Part shown: in pieces, positions 8,431-15,699 of the stretch
How the letters are laid out: the number at the start of each line of letters is the position of its first letter
Position numbering within the stretch: the first letter of the stretch is position 1
NCBI GenBank assembly: GCA_002422545.1
Contig: DIWF01000008.1
Location: forward strand, 8,792 to 72,791
DNA from: Firmicutes bacterium UBA6113
Lineage (GTDB): Bacteria; Bacillota; Clostridia; Tissierellales; Sedimentibacteraceae
Length of the DNA stretch: 64,000 nucleotides
Direction of reading: 5' to 3'
Program-made: the position numbers and the translations under genes
Notes under the pieces: generated by a model
The model's input: only the letters and a program-made list of their open reading frames with translations
Database searches by the model: none
Told to the model about the DNA's origin: nothing

Positions 8431-8436
8431 AATTTT

Positions 8437-8526
8437 GGTTATCCCCCCCGATAACCAAAATATATTCCCAATACCCCTTTTATGCATATTAATGCTTCAC
8501 AACAATGGCCACCAGGCCATTTTTGT
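8437..8526 (+). ncRNA. Candidate ~90-nt small RNA with C-rich loops
   Basis: A transcript from the promoter at 8402-8430 would begin near 8437. It would form a first hairpin in which TTTTGGTTATC (8433-8443, of which the transcribed part pairs) meets GATAACCAAAA (8450-8460) across a loop of six C. An unpaired stretch holding TCCC and ACCCC (8466-8477) follows, then a terminator hairpin at 8504-8521. C-rich loops and single-stranded CCC motifs are typical of Bacillota sRNAs such as RsaE/RoxS that pair with G-rich ribosome sites. I do not recognise this as a member of a named family. There is no plausible ORF inside. Confidence 0.55.
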
Positions 8527-8530
8527 GTTT
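8504..8530 (+). terminator. Terminator of the candidate sRNA
   Basis: AATGGCC (8504-8510), ACCA loop, GGCCATT (8515-8521), then a T-rich run (TTTGTGTTT). A compact, convincing intrinsic terminator for rightward transcription. Confidence 0.75.
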
Positions 8531-8532
8531 TA

Positions 8533-8750
8533 TGACCTAACCCCATTTTTTCGACCGGAGGAAGAAAAAAATGGATGGTAGGTCAAACGCAATGAGTTCC
8601 CAAATTATGCGACCGTCAGGGAGCTGATAATTTGGTGAACGAAACTGCGATATGACCAGCACAGCCTACGGAAGTCAAAAGTAGGTCAAACGCAATGAGT
8701 TGCAATTTTGTGCGACCGTAGGAAGAAAAAAATGGGGTTAGGTCAAAGCA
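8533..8750. repeat. Palindromic, repeat-containing intergenic element
   Basis: Together with the sRNA this fills the 424-bp gap at 8338-8761. The outer arms, 8533-8551 and 8726-8744, are perfect 19-bp inverted complements (TGACCTAACCCCATTTTTT and its complement). Inside are two identical 20-bp copies of TAGGTCAAACGCAATGAGTT at 8579-8598 and 8682-8701, each followed by a short variable stretch and GCGACCG (8609 and 8712). A third, degenerate copy is at 8740-8759. An inner hairpin pairs CCAAATTAT (8600-8608) with ATAATTTGG (8627-8635). It could be a mobile-element remnant, a MITE-like unit or a structured RNA; I cannot tell which. No sizeable ORF is present. Confidence 0.6.
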
Positions 8751-8761
8751 ATGAATTCCCG

Positions 8762-9568
8762 CTATTTCTTCATTTCTTCCAAATACAACCTTGATACTTC
8801 TCTTACAACATCATTTGCCGCTGAATTGTACAACTTATCATCTATTTTTCTTATGGGAAGCACATCGTTTGAAGTTCCTGTTATAAATGCTGCATCAAAA
8901 CTATTAAGTTCATCAAAATGAACAATTCTTTTTTCCACTTCCACATTGCTTGCCATGCACACATCAATTACCTTGCTTCTTGTTACTCCAAGAAGAACTG
9001 CTTCATCAGGAGAAGTTATTATTTTTTCTCCTTTGACAAAAAATACGTTTGATTTGCTTCCTTCGCTTACTGTGTTGTCATCATTTACAAGAATCGCTTC
9101 AAATGATCTTGTATCATCAATTACCTTCTGCACTTCTTCTTTGAAATTTTTTTCAAAAGCCTTAACGTTTGGATTTTTTCTGTGCATCTTTACAGTAACC
9201 GTATCCACACCTTCCTGGAACTGTTTTTTTGAAGGATAGTGACTTTCGATGAAATAAAAAAGCAGAATATCTTCATCTGTAAAATAATATGAAACCCTTA
9301 TATTGCAGTTTAAGAGATTGTTGGCTTCAATCAGCATTTCTGCAGAGCTTTTGTAATATTCATAGTCCAAAACGCCTTTTAATCTGCTTAAGCGTATGCT
9401 TTCATTCATACGGTCGAAATGTTCCCTCAAAAAAACCGGGCGTCCTTCCACAATTCTTATTACTTCGTAAATTTTTGCGCTGTCTTTCTTTAATAGTTCT
9501 TCCATTTCTTCTTTTGTAACCAATTTATTGTTTGCAACATTTTTATCTGATACAATGTTTATCATCAT
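8762..9568 (-). CDS. Class IV PLP aminotransferase (branched-chain/D-amino acid/PabC type)
   Basis: A 268-residue fold-type IV PLP enzyme. The PLP lysine is most likely in NPNVKAFEKNF near 148, with the conserved glutamate in SEGSKSNVFF near 173 and the phosphate-holding LLGVTR loop near 195. Sequence alone does not separate a branched-chain aminotransferase, a D-amino-acid aminotransferase and aminodeoxychorismate lyase, and the neighbours do not help, so I leave the substrate open. Several ATGs lie together at the start; the one at 9568 is best spaced from GGAAGG. It begins inside the last codons of the upstream helicase gene, which suggests translational coupling. Confidence 0.8.
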   Translation of the reverse strand: MMINIVSDKNVANNKLVTKEEMEELLKKDSAKIYEVIRIVEGRPVFLREHFDRMNESIRLSRLKGVLDYEYYKSSAEMLIEANNLLNCNIRVSYYFTDEDILLFYFIESHYPSKKQFQEGVDTVTVKMHRKNPNVKAFEKNFKEEVQKVIDDTRSFEAILVNDDNTVSEGSKSNVFFVKGEKIITSPDEAVLLGVTRSKVIDVCMASNVEVEKRIVHFDELNSFDAAFITGTSNDVLPIRKIDDKLYNSAANDVVREVSRLYLEEMKK

Positions 9569-11897
9569 TTTCATCCTTCCAGAATAAATTTATATTTTCC
9601 TTGGCATCATCAAAGCTCAGTGTCTTCTTATAGTGTCTCCAATGGTCAGGAAACAATTTTAAATATGTTGATTGACAAAGCCTTGAATCTATAAGCATAA
9701 CAACACCTCTGTCATTTTCCGTCCTGATTACACGTCCTGCTGACTGAAGTATCTTGTTAAATCCGGGATATTTGTATGCAAAATCATAGCCTGAATCGAA
9801 CTTTTCATCAAAAAATGATTTGATTAAATTTCTTTCAAAGGAAATTTGCGGTATTCCTGTACCTATTATAACCGCACCGATTAATTTTTCAAGGGGTAAA
9901 TCAATTCCTTCTGAAAATACTCCCCCCACAACGGTGAAAAGAACCACATCCGTCCTTGTTTTGAATTTTTCCACTATTTCTGATTGTTCATCCTCATTGA
10001 TTCCCTGGGTTTGAACAATGATGTCTCCAATGCCGAACAGTTCTGAATATGTTTCAACCACTTTTTCCATGAAGCCGTATGAAGGAAAAAAAACCATGTA
10101 ATTTCCCCTTTTACCGTTTATTGCAGCATTTATGAATGAACATGACTCTTTAATATTAGCGTCCCTCACTGCATAATTCATTGAAATGCCGCTTGTTATT
10201 AACAATTTCAGATTTTCTTCCCTAAAAGGCGATTTGATTTTTAAAATGTAATCATCCTCTTCTCCCCCAAGCATGTACCTGAAATATTTAAGAGGAGTGA
10301 GTGTGGCCGAAAAGAAAATACATGACCATGCGTTTTTTTCAATTTCCTTCAGGATGTCCGATGGATTTATTAAAAACAATTTTACCATTGTTTCTTTCTT
10401 GTTAAAATCAGCATAATAGCAGAAATTGCTGTCTGCAATTTCAGATATTTTAACAAAAAAATTGCTTTTAAAATATATGTCAACAAGTTCTTCCGGAATG
10501 TTTTCATTGTTTCTGTCATTTATATATTTTTCAGCTTCCGCTGTGAATTTTCTTAATGAATTGATGAGTTCCGACGGTTCTTCATGGAGCACGGCAGTTT
10601 CTTCATTTAACATCTTTTTTATTTCTATGAATTTCTTGTTTATGTTCGTAAGCGTTTTGGCTATTTTTTTATCTCTTTCTTTCATTATTTTGCCTGTCTC
10701 ATAAAATTCTTCCTTTACAAGACACGGCGAATACATGCTGCGTGTTCTGTCTTCTAAGTTGTGGGCTTCATCTATGAGAAGTATGTCGTTGGAATTTTTA
10801 AAGACATCGTCCCTTTGAAGGGCAACTCTCGGATCAAAATAATAATTGTAATCACATATAACTGCATCCGACATATAGCTTAGGTCAAGGCTAAGTTCAA
10901 AAGGGCACAGATGGTATTCCTTGGCTGTTTCTTCAATGTATTCTCTAGAATAAAGGCATTCTTCCTTCAAGGATTTTTTAAGAGGAACATTGAGCCTGTC
11001 GAAGTATCCTTTTGCATATGGGCAGTATTCCGGGTCACATTTTGTTTCTTCCATGAAACACACTTTTTCTTTGGCTGTTATAACCGTTGTTCTAAGCTTC
11101 AGCCCTTTACTTGTCATCATTTTGATGGTGTTGAATGCAATTGACTTTGTTGAGGACTTTGCAGTAAGATAAAATATTTTTGAATTTTGTTTTACGTTCA
11201 TGGACTTTATTGCAGGGAAAAGGCATGACACAGTTTTTCCCACACCTGTTGGGGCCTGGACGAACAGTTTTTTTCCCTCTTTTATTGTCCTGAATACTGC
11301 AACAGAAAAATTCCTTTGTCCCTGCCTGTAGCCGGAAAAAGGAAAATCAAGTTCTTCAATTGACTGTTCTCTTTCTTTTTTGAGCCTTATGATTGTTTCT
11401 GCCCAGTCTAAATACATCTCAAGAAGTTCGTAGAAAAAAACTTTCAGTTCCAATGCGCTGTATTTTTTCGTAAATACTTTCGTCTTACCGCTGTCTAGGT
11501 TGAAGTATCTAAGCTGGACTGTCAATTCTTCCGCCCCGTTTTCAATGCTGTACATGTAGGCATAACATTTGGCCTGAGCAGAGTGAGCAGCGTTGTAATT
11601 TTCATCTATATGTTCAAGGTCTGTGTATGTGGACTTTATTTCATCAATTGTTGTTTTGTAGTCTTCTGTTATTACTCCATCTGCTCTTCCTTCAACAATG
11701 AACAAAATATCACCAATGGTAAATTCATCCTTGAGGTAATATTCTTTTTTGTAGTTTTCACCCATGTTTGACTGCAGCAGCTTATGTGCCTTCATGCCTT
11801 CCATGGCTCTGTCAGGACTTAAGTTTTTTACATTTATGTCGCCGCTTTTATATACAAATTCAACCAGCTCCCTAACCGAAAGTTTAATATTATCCAT
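9543..11897 (-). CDS. Rad3/DinG-family iron-sulfur DNA helicase with N-terminal nuclease-like domain
   Basis: A 784-residue superfamily 2 helicase. Walker A is APTGVGKTVS, the DEAH box is LLIDEAHNLEDR, and motif VI is QSAGRVIRTEND. Between Walker A and the DEAH box lie cysteines (CFMEETKCDPEYC and later LCPFEL) of the kind that bind a 4Fe-4S cluster in XPD/DinG enzymes. The first ~170 residues are separate and carry DGVITEDYK...IDEIKS, resembling a PD-(D/E)xK nuclease core of the Cas4/RecB type. This fusion is known in Bacillota but its job is not well defined; repair of replication-blocking structures is a reasonable guess. The start at 11897 has an AGGAG site; the upstream in-frame ATG does not. 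Confidence 0.88.
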   Translation of the reverse strand: MDNIKLSVRELVEFVYKSGDINVKNLSPDRAMEGMKAHKLLQSNMGENYKKEYYLKDEFTIGDILFIVEGRADGVITEDYKTTIDEIKSTYTDLEHIDENYNAAHSAQAKCYAYMYSIENGAEELTVQLRYFNLDSGKTKVFTKKYSALELKVFFYELLEMYLDWAETIIRLKKEREQSIEELDFPFSGYRQGQRNFSVAVFRTIKEGKKLFVQAPTGVGKTVSCLFPAIKSMNVKQNSKIFYLTAKSSTKSIAFNTIKMMTSKGLKLRTTVITAKEKVCFMEETKCDPEYCPYAKGYFDRLNVPLKKSLKEECLYSREYIEETAKEYHLCPFELSLDLSYMSDAVICDYNYYFDPRVALQRDDVFKNSNDILLIDEAHNLEDRTRSMYSPCLVKEEFYETGKIMKERDKKIAKTLTNINKKFIEIKKMLNEETAVLHEEPSELINSLRKFTAEAEKYINDRNNENIPEELVDIYFKSNFFVKISEIADSNFCYYADFNKKETMVKLFLINPSDILKEIEKNAWSCIFFSATLTPLKYFRYMLGGEEDDYILKIKSPFREENLKLLITSGISMNYAVRDANIKESCSFINAAINGKRGNYMVFFPSYGFMEKVVETYSELFGIGDIIVQTQGINEDEQSEIVEKFKTRTDVVLFTVVGGVFSEGIDLPLEKLIGAVIIGTGIPQISFERNLIKSFFDEKFDSGYDFAYKYPGFNKILQSAGRVIRTENDRGVVMLIDSRLCQSTYLKLFPDHWRHYKKTLSFDDAKENINLFWKDENDDKHCIR

Positions 11898-11972
11898 AAT
11901 CAACTCCTGCAGTTGCAAAAAAATAAACACCTTCGTGTCTATTATATCAAATGTTTACTTAATTTAAAACGC

Positions 11973-12362
11973 TTATTTTATATATTGTATGCAAGTAACT
12001 CTGTTTCCTTCAATGGAAAATTTATCAGAAAGTCCTTCTACCAGCATAAGTCCTCTTCCTGATTCTGAAAAATCGTATTCTCCCAATTTTTTATGAATAT
12101 AGTTAACACCTTTTCCTTCGTCAGCAACCTCTATGGTGATGCATCTGTTGTTTATTAGAACTCTGACGCTCACAAGTTTGCTCGTATCTTCGCCATTGCC
12201 GTGCATGACGCCGTTTATGAGCAATTCATAAAGAATTATCTTGGTGTTAAAAAAGATGTTTTCATTTATTGCGTCCCTTATATCAAGCAAGATGTCTTCA
12301 ACTATATTCTTAACACCGCTTAAATCACTATGGACTTTTTTTTCAAGTTTATAATCCATCAT
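11973..12362 (-). CDS. RsbW/SpoIIAB-like serine kinase (anti-sigma type ATPase)
   Basis: A 129-residue GHKL ATPase of the HATPase_c_2 class. It has the N box ELLINGVMHGN (about 46-56), a G1 motif DEGKGV (about 81-86) and a G2 motif SGRGLMLVEGL (about 100-110). Such proteins bind sigma factors or phosphorylate STAS-domain antagonists on serine. Usually the sigma factor and its antagonist sit in the same operon; here neither is visible, the neighbours being a helicase and engB. A SigB-like promoter sequence lies upstream. The spoIIAB role is unlikely because spoIIAA and sigF are absent. GGAGGAG precedes two adjacent ATGs. Confidence 0.82.
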   Translation of the reverse strand: MMDYKLEKKVHSDLSGVKNIVEDILLDIRDAINENIFFNTKIILYELLINGVMHGNGEDTSKLVSVRVLINNRCITIEVADEGKGVNYIHKKLGEYDFSESGRGLMLVEGLSDKFSIEGNRVTCIQYIK

Positions 12363-12384
12363 TACTCCTCCCGTTGATAATAAT

Positions 12385-12409
12385 ATACCCTGTTTTTGGC
12401 TGTTTAATC
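12385..12409 (-). promoter_or_regulatory. SigB-like promoter upstream of the RsbW-like gene
   Basis: On the minus strand, GATTAA (12409-12404), a 13-bp spacer and GGGTAT (12390-12385). The Bacillus SigB consensus is GTTTAA, 13-15 bp, GGGTAT, so the match is 11 of 12 with proper spacing. The site lies about 22 bp before the start codon. Whether this organism has SigB is not visible here. Confidence 0.4.
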
Positions 12410-12439
12410 ACCCTGAGCAATTATTCGGAATATGATTTT

Positions 12440-13036
12440 TTATTCTTCTTTTATTCCAAGTACATTTTCAAACAAATTCCATATTTCTTCAACCCCTGCT
12501 TTTGAAGAGGAGGAGAAGGGAAATATAAGTCCGTTTTCTTTAATTTCCAGCGTTTTTTTAATTATTGCAACACTTTTTATCTGCTGCTGTCTTGAAAGTT
12601 TATCTGCTTTTGACGCAATGACGTATCCTGTGTATCCGCAGCTTTTTATCCAGTTGTACATCTGAATGTCGTTTTGGCTCGGTTCATGTCTGATGTCAAC
12701 CAAAAGAAAGACTTCTCTCAATTGATTTCTGTTGTGCAGATATGTGTCAATCATCGGTGACCACTTGTCTTTTTCTGTCTTTGATACCTTTGCGTATCCG
12801 TAACCTGGCAAATCCACAAAGTTTAACATGTCATTTATGTTGTAAAAATTGATTGTCTGGGTTTTTCCCGGCTGTGAGCTGGTCCTAGCCAGGCTTTTTC
12901 TGTTTAAAAGCGCGTTTATCATTGATGATTTTCCAACATTTGATTTTCCTGCAAAAGCAATTTCAGGAACAACTGTAGCCGGATACTGTTCCTTTTTTAC
13001 AGCCGTCATTATAATTTCAGCTTTTCTGATTATCAT
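12440..13036 (-). CDS. engB: Ribosome biogenesis GTPase EngB/YsxC
   Basis: A 198-residue TRAFAC GTPase needed for late assembly of the 50S subunit. G1 is GKSNVGKSS (about 30-38), G3 is DLPGYGYA and G4 is SKADKLS (about 142-148). Length and motif spacing match EngB. It lies downstream of lon, the order lon-engB being common in Bacillota, with a palindromic repeat between the two genes. An AGAGGA site precedes the ATG. Confidence 0.95.
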   Translation of the reverse strand: MIIRKAEIIMTAVKKEQYPATVVPEIAFAGKSNVGKSSMINALLNRKSLARTSSQPGKTQTINFYNINDMLNFVDLPGYGYAKVSKTEKDKWSPMIDTYLHNRNQLREVFLLVDIRHEPSQNDIQMYNWIKSCGYTGYVIASKADKLSRQQQIKSVAIIKKTLEIKENGLIFPFSSSSKAGVEEIWNLFENVLGIKEE

Positions 13037-13057
13037 ATTATCCTCTTTCCTAATGAA

Positions 13058-13168
13058 ATTAAGAATTAAGAGTTAAGAATTAAGAATTAAGAATTAAATG
13101 TTGGATTTGTGCCGTTGCACAAATCCTTCAATTTTCATTCTTCACTCTTCATTCTTCACTCTTCATTT
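13058..13168. repeat. Intergenic palindromic element, family R copy 1
   Basis: Left arm of repeated TTAAGAA units, a central perfect hairpin GGATTTGTGC-CGTT-GCACAAATCC (13103-13126), and a right arm of repeated TTCATTCTTCAC units that is roughly complementary to the left. It lies between lon and engB. Related copies are at 24413, 42369 and 51970. Confidence 0.75.
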
Positions 13169-15495
13169 TATCTAAGTGCTTCCTTAACAACATCTTCAAT
13201 CCTGTCAGCGTACACAATTTCCATTGAGCGTAGGATTTTATTGTCGATTTTTGAAACATCAGCCTTGTTTTTTGAGCATAGAACAACTTTTTTTATGCCT
13301 GCTCTTTTTGCAGCAAGAAGCTTTTCCTTAAGTCCTCCAATAGGGAGAACTCTTCCTGTTATTGTTATTTCACCTGTCATGGCCACATCTTTTCTTACAG
13401 GCTTCTTTGTAAGAGCCGAAATCAAAGCTGTTGCCATGGTAATGCCTGCAGAAGGGCCATCCTTTGGTATGGCTCCTTCAGGAACGTGGACATGTATGTC
13501 TGTTTCTTTGAACATTGTGTAATCTATGTTGAACTTTTCTGCATTTGACTTGATGTAGCTAAGCGCTGCCATGGCAGATTCCTTCATTACATCTCCCAGC
13601 TGACCTGTAAGCTGAAGTTTTCCATCGCCCTTCATGGTGTTGACTTCAATAAACAGTGTTTCTCCGCCAACCTGTGTCCATGCAAGCCCTGTAACAACAC
13701 CCACCTGGTCGTCCTCATATGCCAAATCATAGTCATACTTTGGTATTCCAAGGTAATTCTTAAGGTTCATGCTGTTGATAGCAACTGTCTTTTTCTTTTT
13801 CTCTGCAATTTGAACTGCAGATTTTCTCACTAGTTTTCCTATGTTTCTTTCAAGATTTCTCACACCTGATTCTCTGGTGTATCTTTCAATAATTTCATTT
13901 ATTGCATTTTCAGATATCTTAACTTGTCTTTCCTTGAGCCCGTGTTCTAAAACCTGCTTTTTGACAAGATATTTCATAGCAATATTTCTTTTTTCAATAT
14001 CAGTATAACCAGATATTTCAATAACTTCCATTCTGTCCAAAAGAGGTTCCGGAATTGTTGATGTTGAATTTGCTGTTGTTATAAACATTACATTTTCCAG
14101 GCTGAAAGGTGCTTCAATATAATGGTCCGTAAATGTGCTGTGCTGTTCAGGATCCAGTGCTTCAAGAAGTGCAGAAGCAGGATCTCCTTTAAAGTCGCTG
14201 GAGAGCTTATCAATTTCATCCAGCAAAAAGACTGGGTTGTTCACTTTAGCTTTTGCTATGGATGATATTATTCTTCCCGGTATTGCACCAATATATGTCC
14301 TTCTGTGACCTCTTATTTCAGCTTCGTCTCTCACACCACCAAGAGATATCCTTACATATTTTCTGTTCATTGCCCTAGCAATAGACTTTGCTATGGACGT
14401 CTTTCCAACTCCTGGAGGTCCCACAAAGCAAAGTATAGGGCCTTTCATGTTTTTGTTAATGAGTTTTACTGCAAGATACTCAAGAATTCTTTCCTTTACT
14501 TCTTCGAGGCCGAAATGGTCTTCAGAAAGGATTGACCTTGCTTTTTTAAGGTCTGTGTTGTCCTTTGTTTTCTTGTCCCAAGGCATGTCAATAAGCCAGT
14601 CCACATATGTCCTGATGACTCCTGCATCAGGAGATGAGGGAGAAATCTTGAGAAGTTTGCTAACTTCTTTTTCAGCTTTTTCCTTAACTTCCTTAGGCAT
14701 GTGCGCTTCTTCTATCTTCTTAAGGTATTCATCAACTTCAAACTCGGCAGATTCATCTTCACCCAGCTCTTTTTGAATTGCCCTTAACTGTTCTTTTAAA
14801 TAATAATCCCTCTGAAATTCGCTTACTTGTTTTTTCACAACTTCGCCTATTTCGCTTTCTATCTGAAGAACTTTAATTTCCTTGGCAAGGATTGAATTTA
14901 TAGCTTCAAGCCTTTTGTAAGGATCAAATATTTCCAGAAGACTTTGCTTTTGTTCAGGCTTCAGATAAATATAAGATGAAACAACATCTGCAAGCTTGTC
15001 GGGATTTTTGATTTCCTTTAGAGTTATTGTTGCATCCGGTGAAATTTTCGGATACACTGACGAATATTCTTCAAAATTTTCCATGGTAAGCCTTACCATT
15101 GCTTCCATGCTGTCGTCAAGAGGCAGTTCAAAGTTGTAAATGTATTCATCCAGCACAACCTCAAAATAAGGTTCCTCCTGGGTTATGGAAACAATTTTAG
15201 CTCTTCGTATTCCTTCCACCAGCACTCTTATGTTGTCGCCGGGCATTTTTATCATTTGTTTTATTTTACAGATAACTCCGACTTCGTAAAAATCATCTTC
15301 CTTAGGGGAATCTATGTCAGCTTCTTTTTGAACCGTAAGAAATATGTCAGAATCTTCAAGCATGGCTTCTTCCAATGCATTGATTGACTTTTCCCTTCCT
15401 ATGTCAAAATGAATCACTGTATCCGGAAAAATACCAATTCCCCTGATTGGAATCAGAGGTAGGCTTCTGTTTTCTGTACTGTAATTTTCAATCAT
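13168..15495 (-). CDS. lon: ATP-dependent protease Lon (LonA type)
   Basis: A 775-residue LonA, the AAA+ protease that degrades misfolded and short-lived regulatory proteins in the cytosol. In order: the N-terminal substrate domain (about 8-205, opening LPLIPIRGIGIFPDTV), coiled linker, AAA+ module with GPPGVGKTS near 355, and protease domain with Ser682 in KDGPSAG and the partner lysine near 723. I reject the longer frame reaching 15606: its first 37 codons come from an intergenic repeat, and AAGGAGA lies just before the ATG at 15495. The repeat ends in a hairpin plus T run immediately upstream, which may affect expression. It is followed by engB. Confidence 0.96.
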   Translation of the reverse strand: MIENYSTENRSLPLIPIRGIGIFPDTVIHFDIGREKSINALEEAMLEDSDIFLTVQKEADIDSPKEDDFYEVGVICKIKQMIKMPGDNIRVLVEGIRRAKIVSITQEEPYFEVVLDEYIYNFELPLDDSMEAMVRLTMENFEEYSSVYPKISPDATITLKEIKNPDKLADVVSSYIYLKPEQKQSLLEIFDPYKRLEAINSILAKEIKVLQIESEIGEVVKKQVSEFQRDYYLKEQLRAIQKELGEDESAEFEVDEYLKKIEEAHMPKEVKEKAEKEVSKLLKISPSSPDAGVIRTYVDWLIDMPWDKKTKDNTDLKKARSILSEDHFGLEEVKERILEYLAVKLINKNMKGPILCFVGPPGVGKTSIAKSIARAMNRKYVRISLGGVRDEAEIRGHRRTYIGAIPGRIISSIAKAKVNNPVFLLDEIDKLSSDFKGDPASALLEALDPEQHSTFTDHYIEAPFSLENVMFITTANSTSTIPEPLLDRMEVIEISGYTDIEKRNIAMKYLVKKQVLEHGLKERQVKISENAINEIIERYTRESGVRNLERNIGKLVRKSAVQIAEKKKKTVAINSMNLKNYLGIPKYDYDLAYEDDQVGVVTGLAWTQVGGETLFIEVNTMKGDGKLQLTGQLGDVMKESAMAALSYIKSNAEKFNIDYTMFKETDIHVHVPEGAIPKDGPSAGITMATALISALTKKPVRKDVAMTGEITITGRVLPIGGLKEKLLAAKRAGIKKVVLCSKNKADVSKIDNKILRSMEIVYADRIEDVVKEALR

Positions 15496-15510
15496 ATTTT
15501 TCTCCTTATT

Positions 15511-15670
15511 AAAAAGTTGCTCCGCAACTCCGCTAGGGGGACCTATGTCCCCCTTCGGCGTAAAAATACTAACGTATTTTTGACTCCGCACCCCCCTTGA
15601 CGGCAAGGGCGTCCCGCCCTTTGCAATCCTCGTTTTAATAATATAGGAAAGTTCTCTTTCCTATATTATT
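15511..15670 (-). repeat. Structured ~160-bp repeat, copy 1 (upstream of lon)
   Basis: GC-richer than its surroundings and made of successive hairpins. Read on the minus strand: a 15-bp palindrome (AATAATATAGGAAAG and its complement), GGGCG-GGA-CGCCC, AAAAATAC-GTTA-GTATTTTT, AGGGGGAC with GTCCCCCT, and GTTGC-GGA-GCAAC followed by five T. It ends 9 bp before the lon ribosome site. The same element occurs inverted at 19117-19276. The 42-bp core ACGCCGAAGG...GGAGCAAC is nearly identical in both. Confidence 0.85.
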
Positions 15671-15671
15671 A

Positions 15672-15699
15672 AAAACTGCCTGCGAAGGCAGGCAGTTTT
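15672..15699 (-). terminator. Terminator of the tig-clpP-clpX operon
   Basis: AAAACTGCCTGC (15672-15683) is the exact inverted complement of 15688-15699, with a 4-nt loop; on the minus strand it ends in TTTTT. It overlaps the clpX stop codon. Confidence 0.9.

Noticed and set aside
8571..8627. 18-codon plus-strand ORF in the repeat element (MDGRSNAMSSQIMRPSGS)
   Set aside because: It lies inside the palindromic repeat, is too short to judge, and similar tiny frames would appear wherever the repeat occurs.
13058..13168. CRISPR-like direct repeats (TTAAGAATTAAG, TTCATTCTTCAC)
   Set aside because: Units are short, AT-rich and contiguous, with no unique spacers and no cas genes. They are arms of a palindromic element.
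15496..15606. 37-codon N-terminal extension of Lon
   Set aside because: It translates the intergenic repeat element; the ATG at 15495 has AAGGAGA and matches the usual Lon N-terminus.
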